Assembly: GCA_944350365.1 (NCBI GenBank)
Contig: CALVOU010000010.1
Location: 1 to 37,004 of the forward strand
Direction of reading: 5' to 3'
Length of the DNA: 37,004 nucleotides
Source: an uncultured Bacilli bacterium
Lineage (GTDB): Bacteria; Bacillota_I; Bacilli_A; RF39; UBA660
Shown: in pieces, positions 5,486 to 14,015 of the stretch
Layout: each line of letters begins with the position of its first letter
Numbering within the stretch: the stretch's first letter is position 1
Translations under genes and position numbers: made by a program
Notes under the pieces: model-generated
Told to the model about the DNA's origin: nothing
The model's database searches: none
What the model saw: the letters and a program-made list of their open reading frames with translations, nothing else

Positions 5486-8062
5486 TTACTTTTTTATTTT
5501 AACGATCTCTGCTTCAATTTCCTCATTACTTGGTAATACAATAATTTTACTACCTACTCGGTCAATATATTCTTCTATTGATGTACATCCTTCCGCAATT
5601 TGTTGCATGATTTTTCGTTGATTACAAATATAGTTCGCTAATTCTTCGATTGACATATTGGCCATATTTTCTAATTCAATTGGTTTTTCCCTTTTTTCTG
5701 TTGAATTAGGATCTTGAAGAATTGGTGTTTGTTGAAGTTGATCGGTTTGATAAGCCATTTTTATTTCATTTACTAACTGATCTACTTGAGATTGTATTTC
5801 TAGATTAGCAAAGTGAATATTTTGGTACTGAGTCATGACTTGATTATAATCTGTTTCATTATCAAATAGACGTAATTCTTCGCCATTTTGTCGTTTTTCT
5901 AACTGTTGATGAATAAAAAAGTCTATTCTAACTACATCTTTTAAGAAGTTTTCTTCTTCAGGTATTACTATCGGTTCATGATTAATAGCACTTTCTGCTA
6001 AATTAGCAAGTGTTTTGGCAACAACTGTTTCCGCCATTTGTTTCTTTTCCATACGTGGATAAGCAACTAGCCATAAAGCTTCTATGTTTTCTTGTAGTTC
6101 GTTTGATGAGGCATCTTTACTAATCTTGGATGCTGATATCAATAAATCGGCTAACTCAACGGCATTAATATCCGCTTCAGGATTTTCATTTAAGAAGGCT
6201 TCTACCCCATGAAAACGATTGGCTAATGCTACTACTTCTTCATTCACTTTTGGGATATCTGGAGTTTCTTGATTATCCTCTTTTGAATTTACTGCAGTTA
6301 CTTTTTCCTGTAAGTCTTTGGTATAAGCAATTTCAATCTCTTTAAATAAACGGTCGGCTAATTCTTGTGTAGTAGGCTCACTGAACTTCGTTTCCTGATA
6401 TGATTCTTTTAATTCGTTGAATTCGGATTCATTGTCATATAAGCGCAAACTTTGACCTTCTTCACGTCTTTTTGACTGTTCTTGGATAAAAGAATTGATG
6501 CCGATAAGTTTTTTTAAATTCTCTTCTTCTTGCGGAGCTACTCTAGATTTTCTTGCTCGAGCTCCTTTATATAAATGAGTTAACATATCTGTTAATGTAG
6601 TTTTCTCCAGATTATTTTTAGATAAACGTGAATACGCTCTCATCCACAGTTTATTTAGGCGAACTGATAAATCTACGCTTATTTTTTTTACTTTAGCGAT
6701 TTCCATGAATAGCTCACTAATATTTCTTGCGTTAATATTTTCCTCTGGATGTGTTGTTAAAAAATCGGTTTCTGATTTGATGCGTTCTTTTAATTTTTCA
6801 AGCGCTACTTTAGTAGGGGGTAAATTTTCTTCATTATTATCTGCTTCAACTTTAACTTCTTCTACTTTCTTTAATTCTGGTGATGAGAATGGTAAGCTAA
6901 TTCCATAAATTTTGTTTTCTGTTTTCGCTTTGGTAATTTCCGCAAATAAACAGTCAGTAATGGTAGCATAGGTTCCTTTTTGATTGTTTTGTTTATACAT
7001 TTCTCTTAGTTTTTTTAATGTTTCATACTCATTATCGTTATCATAAATCTTGTGATTATTATCTGAATTTATACGGTTTTGTCTATCTTCTTGTCTAGTA
7101 AAGAAAGAAATTTTCGCTAGATTTTTAATGTATTCTTCTTCTTTTTCTTCTACCGCGGGTGTTCCAGAAACTGCATTTCCTGTTAGCTGTAAAATCAATT
7201 GACAAAGGGATGAATTCTTTTCTAATTGAAGATCAGTATTTAGTAATCTATTTACTGCAGTTTGACTTAAGTCAATTATTCCATTGATAATTTCTTGCGT
7301 ATCTTTACTTTCGTGGGCTTGGTCCTTTTGAATTACTTTAGCACTATCTAATAAAATTTCTGTAATTTCATTCGCATTAATATCCACATCTTGATGTTTA
7401 GCCAAATAACGATTTAAGTTATCTACTCTATCCTTCAATAGTCTTCTGGTATTGTTATATTCTTGATCATCTGTCAACTGAATAGTTTCTAAAGGGCTAT
7501 AATTCATCGACATATCAGAATTTAACAACATATTATGTCTATTGGCTATTCTAACTTCGATATAAAGTAATTCTGCAATTTTTTGAAGCTCAGGTTCAAT
7601 ATTCTTCTTGCTTACTTTTTCCCTCAACTCTGTTAAAGAACTTAATTCTGTATCATTAGCATGTAATCTTTGAATACTTGCATTCCCTAAGCGACGACTA
7701 CGATCATTTTGATAAATACTTAAAGTTGCAGAAGCTAAAGTACGTAAATAGTCTTTTGTTTCCTTATCGATAGTTACTCTAATGGTTTTAGCATTTTCCC
7801 CCAGATAGACAAGTAATTGATAAAGAGCAGAATTTTCATTGATTCCCAAATCTTTGTTTGTCAGTCTTTCTGTTAATACTTGCTCGTACCGATTAACCCG
7901 TTCAATTAATTCTTTTTTTAATTCCATTTGTTCTAGGTTATTATATTTTCTTCCCTGTTCACTCGCATCAATAAACATCCTGACCGCTTCTTCAGCATTG
8001 ATATCGATGTTAGGATTCTCTTGCAAATACTTTAAAATATTTTCAATGTTTTTTCCAACCAT
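5486..8062 (-). CDS. Unrecognised 858-aa protein with four ~200-residue repeats
   Basis: I do not recognise a family. The protein is hydrophilic and mostly helical, with no signal peptide or membrane segment, so it is probably cytoplasmic. It consists of four diverged copies of one module. Each copy has a motif of the type NPxxDINAxE: NPNIDINAEE (17-24), HQDVDINANE (223-232), HPEENINARN (438-447) and NPEADINAVE (627-636). About 112 residues later each has a second motif: LHANDTEL (133), IYDNDNEYETL (339), LYDNESEFNEL (541), LFDNETDYNQV (732). A C-terminal tail (about 795-858) contains MSIEELANYICNQRKIM and is outside the repeat. ATG at 8062 has GAGGG upstream. A strong promoter and a terminator make it a single-gene unit. 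Confidence 0.9.
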   Translation of the reverse strand: MVGKNIENILKYLQENPNIDINAEEAVRMFIDASEQGRKYNNLEQMELKKELIERVNRYEQVLTERLTNKDLGINENSALYQLLVYLGENAKTIRVTIDKETKDYLRTLASATLSIYQNDRSRRLGNASIQRLHANDTELSSLTELREKVSKKNIEPELQKIAELLYIEVRIANRHNMLLNSDMSMNYSPLETIQLTDDQEYNNTRRLLKDRVDNLNRYLAKHQDVDINANEITEILLDSAKVIQKDQAHESKDTQEIINGIIDLSQTAVNRLLNTDLQLEKNSSLCQLILQLTGNAVSGTPAVEEKEEEYIKNLAKISFFTRQEDRQNRINSDNNHKIYDNDNEYETLKKLREMYKQNNQKGTYATITDCLFAEITKAKTENKIYGISLPFSSPELKKVEEVKVEADNNEENLPPTKVALEKLKERIKSETDFLTTHPEENINARNISELFMEIAKVKKISVDLSVRLNKLWMRAYSRLSKNNLEKTTLTDMLTHLYKGARARKSRVAPQEEENLKKLIGINSFIQEQSKRREEGQSLRLYDNESEFNELKESYQETKFSEPTTQELADRLFKEIEIAYTKDLQEKVTAVNSKEDNQETPDIPKVNEEVVALANRFHGVEAFLNENPEADINAVELADLLISASKISKDASSNELQENIEALWLVAYPRMEKKQMAETVVAKTLANLAESAINHEPIVIPEEENFLKDVVRIDFFIHQQLEKRQNGEELRLFDNETDYNQVMTQYQNIHFANLEIQSQVDQLVNEIKMAYQTDQLQQTPILQDPNSTEKREKPIELENMANMSIEELANYICNQRKIMQQIAEGCTSIEEYIDRVGSKIIVLPSNEEIEAEIVKIKK

Positions 8063-8091
8063 TCTTCTTCCCTCATTTCTTTTCTATTTAT

Positions 8092-8120
8092 ATTATACTT
8101 GGTTTTCTGTTTTCCGTCAA
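8092..8120 (-). promoter_or_regulatory. Sigma-A promoter of the four-module gene
   Basis: Minus-strand TTGACG (8115-8120), a 17-bp spacer and TATAAT (8092-8097), about 30 nt before the start codon. It is near consensus, so the gene is probably well expressed in vegetative cells. Confidence 0.88.
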
Positions 8121-8135
8121 AAATTTATCTATAGA

Positions 8136-8171
8136 AAAAGTAGCTTTACAGTTTTTATACAAGCTACTTTT
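8136..8171 (-). terminator. Terminator after the GtrB-like gene
   Basis: Perfect 11-bp stem AAAAGTAGCTT/AAGCTACTTTT (8136-8146 with 8161-8171) and a 14-nt loop, T-rich on both sides. It lies directly after the stop codon region of the gene at 8178. Confidence 0.85.
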
Positions 8172-8177
8172 GATTAT

Positions 8178-9128
8178 TTATTCATGTTCTTCTTTTTTAT
8201 TTTCTGTTTCTCTAATAATATAGACTGGTCTTTTTTTCGTTTCTAGATAGGCCTTAGCCAAATACTCACCGATAATACCGGTACAAAATAGTTGAATTCC
8301 ACCAACAAAGAACATAATGCAAGCCATACTAGGCCAACCACCTACAGGATCACCCCAAATTAATGTTTTAGCGATAATTACGATAATTAGAATAAAAGAA
8401 ATTAAGCAGAAGATTAATCCAACTAGAGCAGCAAACACTAAAGGCGTAGTCGAAAAAGCAACGATTCCTTCTACTGCATAGGAAAATAGTTTCCAGAAAT
8501 TCCACTTGGTTGTACCCGCTACTCGTTCTTCGATTTGAAAATCAATCCATTTGGTTTTAAAACCAACGAAGCTAAATAATCCTTTAGAATAACGATTATA
8601 TTCTTTCATTGAAGTAATAGCTTCTACCATTTGTCTAGTCATTAAGCGAAAATCTCTAGCGCCTGGTACCAATTCAATATTCGACAACTTACTAATGATA
8701 CTATAAAACCATTTAGTAAATGTTTTTCTAAAAAAAGAGTATCCTTTACGATTAGTACTCTTCGTCGCTACACAATCGTATTCGCCACTTTCTAATAGTT
8801 CAATCATTTCTGCTAATAGCGATGGAGGGTCTTGTAAGTCGGCATCCATAATGGTAACATAATCCCCTTTGGCATGTTCTAATCCAGCAAGCATCGCGGC
8901 TTCTTTTCCAAAATTTCTAGAAAAAGAAATATATCTAACTCGCTTATCCTGTTTCGCTAAATCTTTTAACACAGATAATGTCTTATCTTTACTTCCATCA
9001 TCAATAAATAAAAATTCAAAAACTACCTTGTCTTTTAACTCTTTAGCGGTTTTCACAGTTGTCTCATAGAAAATAGGAAGAGATTCTTCTTCATTATAAC
9101 AAGGTACTACAATAGAAACTTTTTTCAC
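8178..9128 (-). CDS. GtrB/DPM1-type polyprenyl-phosphate sugar transferase (GT2)
   Basis: About 316 residues. A GT2 catalytic domain begins VKKVSIVVPCYNEEESLP, with FLFIDDGSKDKT and the metal-binding DADLQDP motif. Two C-terminal membrane helices follow (around LVFAALVGLIFCLISFILII and ACIMFFVGGIQLFCTGII). This is the layout of GtrB-like enzymes, which transfer a sugar from a nucleotide to undecaprenyl phosphate for later flipping and side-chain addition. I start at GTG 9128 because GAGGAGG sits just upstream; an in-frame start 17 codons earlier lacks such a site and adds a non-conserved tail. It has its own promoter and terminator. A possible partner is the GtrA domain of the protein at 27381-29900. 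Confidence 0.92.
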   Translation of the reverse strand: MKKVSIVVPCYNEEESLPIFYETTVKTAKELKDKVVFEFLFIDDGSKDKTLSVLKDLAKQDKRVRYISFSRNFGKEAAMLAGLEHAKGDYVTIMDADLQDPPSLLAEMIELLESGEYDCVATKSTNRKGYSFFRKTFTKWFYSIISKLSNIELVPGARDFRLMTRQMVEAITSMKEYNRYSKGLFSFVGFKTKWIDFQIEERVAGTTKWNFWKLFSYAVEGIVAFSTTPLVFAALVGLIFCLISFILIIVIIAKTLIWGDPVGGWPSMACIMFFVGGIQLFCTGIIGEYLAKAYLETKKRPVYIIRETENKKEEHE

Positions 9129-9149
9129 GTTGTTTCCTCCTCTTTCTCT

Positions 9150-9179
9150 ATTATAAGTCAAATTAGCAGTATTTACCAA
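9150..9179 (-). promoter_or_regulatory. Candidate promoter of the GtrB-like gene
   Basis: Minus-strand TATAAT (9150-9155), an 18-bp spacer and TTGGTA (9174-9179). The -10 is perfect and the -35 moderate. Confidence 0.55.
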
Positions 9180-9211
9180 TATCTATCTAGAAAATATAAG
9201 TTACTTTACTA

Positions 9212-9766
9212 TTAGTGTAAAATAATCAATAGAAGGATACCAATAACTAATAAGAACACTAGATAAAGAACAATACGGTTATCTTTATGGTTAGTCGCTA
9301 TATAGTTTTCAATTAAATCTAACATTTTTTGATTGCCCTCATGATATTCTTTAGGTTTAAACTGTTTTACTTTAGTCAATACTTTTTTTAAATCTTTCAT
9401 ATCTACTACACTAAGTAGATAACCTTCTTTTTTAAATTCTTCTGCGATTTGTAGTTGATGGTCATTCGTATGTTCTTGATACTCAGCTAGTCTAGGAATT
9501 GCGATAATCTTTTTCTTTTTCTTTAACCCATCCATAATGGAACCGACTCCAGCATGGGTAATTAATAAATCACATTTTTCTATTAATTTTTCTAATTCCT
9601 CTTTAGGAAGATAAGAAAGCACTTTCATATTTTTGCTTTCATAATTTGTATATCCTGCTTGAACGACTACTTCTTCTTGAATCACTTTTTTTTCAATCAG
9701 TTGATCTAAGGCTTTTAGGAGTCTTTCAAAACTCTTATCTTGAGTTCCTAATGTTACTAAAATCAT
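9212..9766 (-). CDS. Alg13/PssE-like catalytic subunit of a split glycosyltransferase
   Basis: 184 residues matching the C-terminal half of GT28/MurG-type enzymes: ILVTLGTQDKSFERLL at the start, ITHAGVGSIMDGL (about 89-101) and IAIPRLAEYQEHTNDHQ (about 108-124), the nucleotide-sugar binding site. It pairs with the upstream Alg14/PssD-like gene, which ends 12 nt before it. Such pairs (Alg13/14, PssDE, EpsEF, Cps14FG) add a sugar, often galactose or glucose, to a lipid-linked intermediate. Unusually, it ends in a hydrophobic helix (about 166-183, YLVFLLVIGILLLIIL), so the catalytic half seems to have its own membrane anchor. The donor cannot be determined from sequence. Confidence 0.88.
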   Translation of the reverse strand: MILVTLGTQDKSFERLLKALDQLIEKKVIQEEVVVQAGYTNYESKNMKVLSYLPKEELEKLIEKCDLLITHAGVGSIMDGLKKKKKIIAIPRLAEYQEHTNDHQLQIAEEFKKEGYLLSVVDMKDLKKVLTKVKQFKPKEYHEGNQKMLDLIENYIATNHKDNRIVLYLVFLLVIGILLLIILH

Positions 9767-9778
9767 ATTTTTCTCTCC

Positions 9779-10252
9779 TCAATAGATCCAACCACCATAA
9801 CGAGCTTTAGGATATAGTTTTAACATACTTGGCCATTGGACGATAAATAAATCGGCAAATGGATAAATTAGTCTTCCCGTTGCGGTTTTGGTTTTGATAT
9901 TGGCTAGTGTTTCTATATAGATAATTTTACTACCAAAAATTTTACCGATACAACACATTGGTCCAGCTGTGTGGGTACCGGTTGTCACAATAAATTCTGG
10001 GCGAATTTTTAAGTATAGATATAAACTTTTAAAACAGTTTGCTAATAATTTAAATGGATAAGTTAGTAGATGATCTTTCGTTCCATAACACAAAAAAGAA
10101 ATTTTTTTAGGATATTTTTTGGTTAAATAAGTTGTGGAAGCGGTTTTTTCAGTAATTATCGTATAATTATATTTTGGAAATAACTTAGATAACATCAATA
10201 ATTCAGATAGGTGTCCACCGGCGCTAGAAATAAACATTACTTTCTTTTTCAT
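9779..10252 (-). CDS. Alg14/PssD-like membrane-associated subunit
   Basis: 157 residues beginning KKKVMFISSAGGHLSELLML, the Alg14 glycine motif, followed by TTGTHTAGPMCC (about 90-101) and a C-terminal KARYGGWIY. This is the length and pattern of the acceptor-binding/anchoring half of bacterial Alg14-Alg13 pairs. I see no classical N-terminal transmembrane helix; the segment around LLTYPFKLLANCFKSLYLYL could associate with the membrane. It lies between a GT4 gene (4-nt gap upstream) and its Alg13-like partner (12-nt gap downstream) in a three-gene unit. Confidence 0.9.
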   Translation of the reverse strand: MKKKVMFISSAGGHLSELLMLSKLFPKYNYTIITEKTASTTYLTKKYPKKISFLCYGTKDHLLTYPFKLLANCFKSLYLYLKIRPEFIVTTGTHTAGPMCCIGKIFGSKIIYIETLANIKTKTATGRLIYPFADLFIVQWPSMLKLYPKARYGGWIY

Positions 10253-10256
10253 CTTT

Positions 10257-11402
10257 TTATCCCTTCTTTTTCAACAATTTATGCCAACTGGTCTTTACTT
10301 GATCCGGAGTATAATTTAGACTAGTCTTTCTTGCATTTTTTCCTAAAAATTGACGTTTCTTCGGATCATCAATCAATTCAATTAGCTTTTCTACCATAAG
10401 ATTAGGATCTCTATTTTCAATTAAATAGCCATTTTGGTCATTTACAATTAAGTCATTGGCCCCTTCTGCCGAAGTATAGGCAAGACAAGGAATACCATAA
10501 GACATTGCTTCGATTAAGACAATCCCAAAAGACTCTGTGTAAGAAGTCATCACATAAAGAGAAGATTGGGACAATAATTTATCGATTTCTTTACGTTTTA
10601 AAAAGCCGTGAACCATAATATGATCTGTTAATTTATATTCATAAATCATATCGACCACTTTATTTCTTTCTGCTCCATCGCCAACGATATCTAAATGCCA
10701 ATCTGGCTTTTTCTCATGTAACAAGCGAAATACTTCAATTAGGTCAGTAAACCCTTTTTCTCTAGATAATCTACCAATAGCAATTATTCTTTTTTCGGAT
10801 AGTGAAGAAAGCTGTTCTGGGATTTTATCTAACATATTGGGAATATAGACGCATTTACATTTATAGTTTCTTTTTTTCATTTCTTTTTTATAAAAACTTC
10901 TTAAGGAGTCAGAAACTAATACTAGAGCATCTAACTTTTTACAAGAAGTCACTACTTTATTGATATAGGTGACATCTTGGTGATGATGATTATGTTCCCA
11001 TCCTATTTTATAGGTCTTCTTTTTTCCATATTCTCCTAGCCATTTATTGAATAAATCCCGAGTTGAGATGATGATATCACTATTACTATTTTTTATTGCC
11101 TTTGTTGTTTTTGAACGTCTTAAAAATAATACTAAAAGTGCTTTATAACTTTCTTTAATAAACGTAATTGGCTTTAATTTTTTTATCGAACGTTTCCATT
11201 CTTCACGATTAGGTTTATATTTTTCAATTAAATACGTTACTTTTACTTTTGGATCGATTTCAAAAGCAGGAGATTGATCTAATTTATAGGTTGATATAAT
11301 CTCTACTTCATAATCTTTGATTAGTAGATTGGCTAGATTCGCAACACTTTTTTCAATCCCACCATAGCCCAAATGAAGGGATAAAATACTTATTTTTTTC
11401 AT
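10257..11402 (-). CDS. GT4-family glycosyltransferase
   Basis: 381 residues with a two-domain GT-B fold. The N-terminal half starts ISILSLHLGYGGIEKSVANL, with the GG acceptor loop. The C-terminal half has IIAIGRLSREKGFTDLI, WHLDIVGDGAERN, and the donor-site EX7E motif in YTESFGIVLIEAMSYGIPCL. A retaining glycosyltransferase using a nucleotide sugar is well supported; the sugar and acceptor are not known. It is the first gene of the unit with the Alg14/Alg13-like pair and has its own promoter. Confidence 0.92.
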   Translation of the reverse strand: MKKISILSLHLGYGGIEKSVANLANLLIKDYEVEIISTYKLDQSPAFEIDPKVKVTYLIEKYKPNREEWKRSIKKLKPITFIKESYKALLVLFLRRSKTTKAIKNSNSDIIISTRDLFNKWLGEYGKKKTYKIGWEHNHHHQDVTYINKVVTSCKKLDALVLVSDSLRSFYKKEMKKRNYKCKCVYIPNMLDKIPEQLSSLSEKRIIAIGRLSREKGFTDLIEVFRLLHEKKPDWHLDIVGDGAERNKVVDMIYEYKLTDHIMVHGFLKRKEIDKLLSQSSLYVMTSYTESFGIVLIEAMSYGIPCLAYTSAEGANDLIVNDQNGYLIENRDPNLMVEKLIELIDDPKKRQFLGKNARKTSLNYTPDQVKTSWHKLLKKKG

Positions 11403-11418
11403 AGTTTCACCTGTATTT

Positions 11419-11447
11419 ATTATAGAATAGATTGCTTTTTTAGTAAA
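11419..11447 (-). promoter_or_regulatory. Promoter of the GT4-Alg14-Alg13 unit
   Basis: Minus-strand TATAAT (11419-11424), a 17-bp spacer and TTTACT (11442-11447). The start codon follows about 17 nt downstream of the -10. Confidence 0.75.
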
Positions 11448-11471
11448 GAAAAAGAACCTTTTCAGATTCTT
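11445..11471 (-). terminator. Terminator after the adhesin gene
   Basis: 7-bp stem (11452-11458 with 11465-11471) with a 6-nt loop containing the adhesin stop codon, followed on the minus strand by TTTCTTT. It overlaps the -35 of the next gene's promoter. Confidence 0.55.
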
Positions 11472-13915
11472 GAACGTTTTATTTTTCGATAACCAAGAAA
11501 GATTCCTATTGATCCTAAGAGAATTAGCGAAGAATAATTTGTTTGTCCTTGAACAGGTGATATTCCCGTTTTGGGTGGTAACTCTATTTTATGATTAGGT
11601 ATGGTAAGCGTATAGGTTTTCTGATTCTCAATAATTTCTAGATAGTGTTCATTCTTATCTCTTTCATAACCAAATGGTGCTTCTTCTTCCACAACGTAAT
11701 AGTTTCCTAAGGGGATATCATAAAAATACGCTTTTCCATCTTGGCTACTATAAACACTGCCTAAATATTCGTTATTTTCGGTATAAAGAGAAAATTTCGC
11801 TTTACCGATCTTTGTTTTTGTATCAGCATCAATTTTTATAATTTCAATATCACTTTTCTTTAATGTGTTTTCAAAAGCTAATGTTAACTTTTGACTATGC
11901 GTGGTTAAATCGACAAAGTATTTATGATTATTTTCATCATATGGTTCTAACTTTTTGGTTTCAACGACATAATACTTTCCTAAAGGTAATTTACTACTTC
12001 TTGTTAACCCTTCTCGGTTAGTGGCTAAAATTTCTACTAATTGATCTTTTTGATAAAGAATGGTACCATCTTTGGTTTTTATTTCTTCACCAGCAAAAAT
12101 GGAAAATTCTACTCCTTCAAGGGGCATCATTCGGAAAGAAAGCCCTCCTGTTGTCATCATTACTTCGCCTTGTTTTTCTATTTCAATAATGCCATAAGCT
12201 CTTTGATTTTCTATTTCGACAAGAATTACTTCGCCATATAATGAATCGGGTAACGTTTCTGATACTTCTGAAATGGTGAACTCAAGAGGTTCTGTTTGTT
12301 GTTGATAACCAAATGGTGCGGATACTTCTTCTAATAGATATGTTCCTGTTAATAGAGGCATATCAGTAATAAAATACCCTTCATCATTCGTTTCAAATAT
12401 AGTCGTTTCACTAGGAATCGGTGTAGTCAGATGACGTACTACATATTCTCCTGTTGTTTTATTCTTAATCTTAAATTTTATTTTATCTTTAATTGGTAAT
12501 TTACTATCCTTATCGAGTTTAATGACTTTAACTCGGTAACCGATTTCTTCATTCTTTAACGTTATTGTTTGTTCCGTATCACTCGTCTCGCTGATTGTCA
12601 CGGTAAACGGTTTACTTAATTCATAGTTTTTCTTTCCTTTTATTTGAATGATTTTGTATGTTCCATAGGGTAATTCTATTTCTACTTTGCCTTGTTTATC
12701 GGTAGTTATTGTCTTGATTAATTCCTCTTTATTATTATAAACTTCGAACTCTGCATTTTCTTCTTCGATATATTCTCCTTTTTCCTTACTACCATAGTAT
12801 TTTTGAAGAATAATTTTCCCTTTATATACCTCGTTATCCCAATTCCAGATCAGTTGATGATCGTTCTTTCCAATAAGTATATAGCGTTCTTGCTCATCTA
12901 ATTTGTATCCTTTTCCTGCTTTTATTTCTTTAATTCTATAGTTTCCAGGTGGCAACTCTATTATATTAGAATAACCATCCTTTTGAATCATTAATTGCTT
13001 CACCAAACTTTTATCTGAATTGGATATTTCGAAGGTAGTTCCTACAAAACTCGCTTCTCCTTGTGGAGTCGAACTGCCAGTTTCTTTATCTCTTTTTTGT
13101 ATTTGAAAAGTACTATATGGTAATTCTACTTCTACTTCACTAGATATTTTATTGAAGCCACCACGAACAATTAAACTTTGACTCTCTAAGTCAACATAAA
13201 GTGTTGTCTTATTGGCTGATTCTTTCGATAGGATAATTTTAGATGTCCCTAATTGTGTAGATTTAACTCTTAGCTCATTCCCTTCTTTTTTTACCGATAA
13301 GTTTTCATCCGCCTGAATGGTAAAATTTTCTAATACTTGATTGGTATCTGTAAGAATATATTCTTCATTATAGGTAAGCTGATACTTCTGATTCACAAAA
13401 CTAGGTAGTTGGTTATGACTATCTACTAAACGTTCTAGTTCCGCAATCTCTGATTGATATTTATCTATTCGATTACCATTTAAAGTACCCGTAAAATAGA
13501 TTGTACTATCCGGTTCTAGTGTCTTCCAGATTAAATATTGGGTAACGGCATACCAATCTAGTGAAGTATGATCCTGATAACCGTAACCATAATAAGCAAG
13601 TAACTCGATTTTTTCCCAGAGTTCTTCCGATAAATTGATGTGATTTAGAAAGTCTTCTTGGTAACCAATGACCGGTTTTCCATCTAGTAATTCCTTCCAT
13701 ATCTCAATACAGTAAGCTACTTGCTGATCAGAGCTTCTTCTAAATACCCGCATTTGTTGATATCTTCCAGTAGATGCTCCCGGCTTAAACTTCTTAATAT
13801 AAGCACCACTAACATATTCTGCTTCATAGAAACTGTCAGTTAATGCTTTTACTTCTGTTATTTCTATCAAACTTAGTGATAGAAGTAATACAACTAATGT
13901 CCATATTTTTTTCAT
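11462..13915 (-). CDS. Wall-anchored thioester adhesin with Cna-B-like repeats
   Basis: An 817-residue surface protein. A signal peptide spans about 1-24 (KKIWTLVVLLLSLSLIE..., cut near VKA). Residues 30-140 resemble a thioester domain: Cys69 in QVAYCIEIW and Gln126 in WYAVTQYLIW fit the C and TQxxIW motifs whose side chains form an internal thioester. About five Cna-B/SpaA-type domains follow (about 266-362, 366-455, 462-570, 574-684, 688-774). Likely isopeptide residues are present, for example K694, E743 and N774 in the last and K466, E529 and N570 in the third. The C-terminus has the sortase motif LPPKTG (779-784; PPKTG also fits the (S/P)PxTG type), a hydrophobic helix and RKIKRSRI. Family knowledge suggests covalent binding to host or surface amines. 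ATG at 13915 follows AGGGGGAG. No sortase gene is in the window. Confidence 0.92.
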   Translation of the reverse strand: MKKIWTLVVLLLSLSLIEITEVKALTDSFYEAEYVSGAYIKKFKPGASTGRYQQMRVFRRSSDQQVAYCIEIWKELLDGKPVIGYQEDFLNHINLSEELWEKIELLAYYGYGYQDHTSLDWYAVTQYLIWKTLEPDSTIYFTGTLNGNRIDKYQSEIAELERLVDSHNQLPSFVNQKYQLTYNEEYILTDTNQVLENFTIQADENLSVKKEGNELRVKSTQLGTSKIILSKESANKTTLYVDLESQSLIVRGGFNKISSEVEVELPYSTFQIQKRDKETGSSTPQGEASFVGTTFEISNSDKSLVKQLMIQKDGYSNIIELPPGNYRIKEIKAGKGYKLDEQERYILIGKNDHQLIWNWDNEVYKGKIILQKYYGSKEKGEYIEEENAEFEVYNNKEELIKTITTDKQGKVEIELPYGTYKIIQIKGKKNYELSKPFTVTISETSDTEQTITLKNEEIGYRVKVIKLDKDSKLPIKDKIKFKIKNKTTGEYVVRHLTTPIPSETTIFETNDEGYFITDMPLLTGTYLLEEVSAPFGYQQQTEPLEFTISEVSETLPDSLYGEVILVEIENQRAYGIIEIEKQGEVMMTTGGLSFRMMPLEGVEFSIFAGEEIKTKDGTILYQKDQLVEILATNREGLTRSSKLPLGKYYVVETKKLEPYDENNHKYFVDLTTHSQKLTLAFENTLKKSDIEIIKIDADTKTKIGKAKFSLYTENNEYLGSVYSSQDGKAYFYDIPLGNYYVVEEEAPFGYERDKNEHYLEIIENQKTYTLTIPNHKIELPPKTGISPVQGQTNYSSLILLGSIGIFLGYRKIKRSRI

Positions 13916-13970
13916 TTATCTCTCCCCCTATCTCTATTATTCTAAGGAAAAGAGAAAACATCTCACTTTA

Positions 13971-13999
13971 TTTTCAAAAATTTTAAAATATTGTATAAT
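13971..13999 (+). promoter_or_regulatory. Promoter of the amidohydrolase-flavodoxin unit
   Basis: TATAAT at 13994-13999 with TTTTCA 17 bp upstream (13971-13976). The -10 overlaps the upstream in-frame ATG at 13998, which rules that codon out as the start. Confidence 0.7.
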
Positions 14000-14015
14000 G
14001 AGTACGGAGGATAGT

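Noticed and set aside
7839-8246. 135-codon plus-strand frame over the start of the four-module gene
   Set aside because: It runs antisense through the promoter and terminator region, and its F/S/I-rich composition is that of the reverse complement of lysine/glutamate-rich coding sequence.
9129-9179. 17-codon N-terminal extension of the GtrB-like protein
   Set aside because: The promoter -10 and the GAGGAGG site both lie inside this stretch, so translation must start at GTG 9128.
13998-14015. Upstream in-frame ATG for the amidohydrolase
   Set aside because: It overlaps the TATAAT of the promoter, and the CGGAGG ribosome binding site lies between it and the ATG at 14016.
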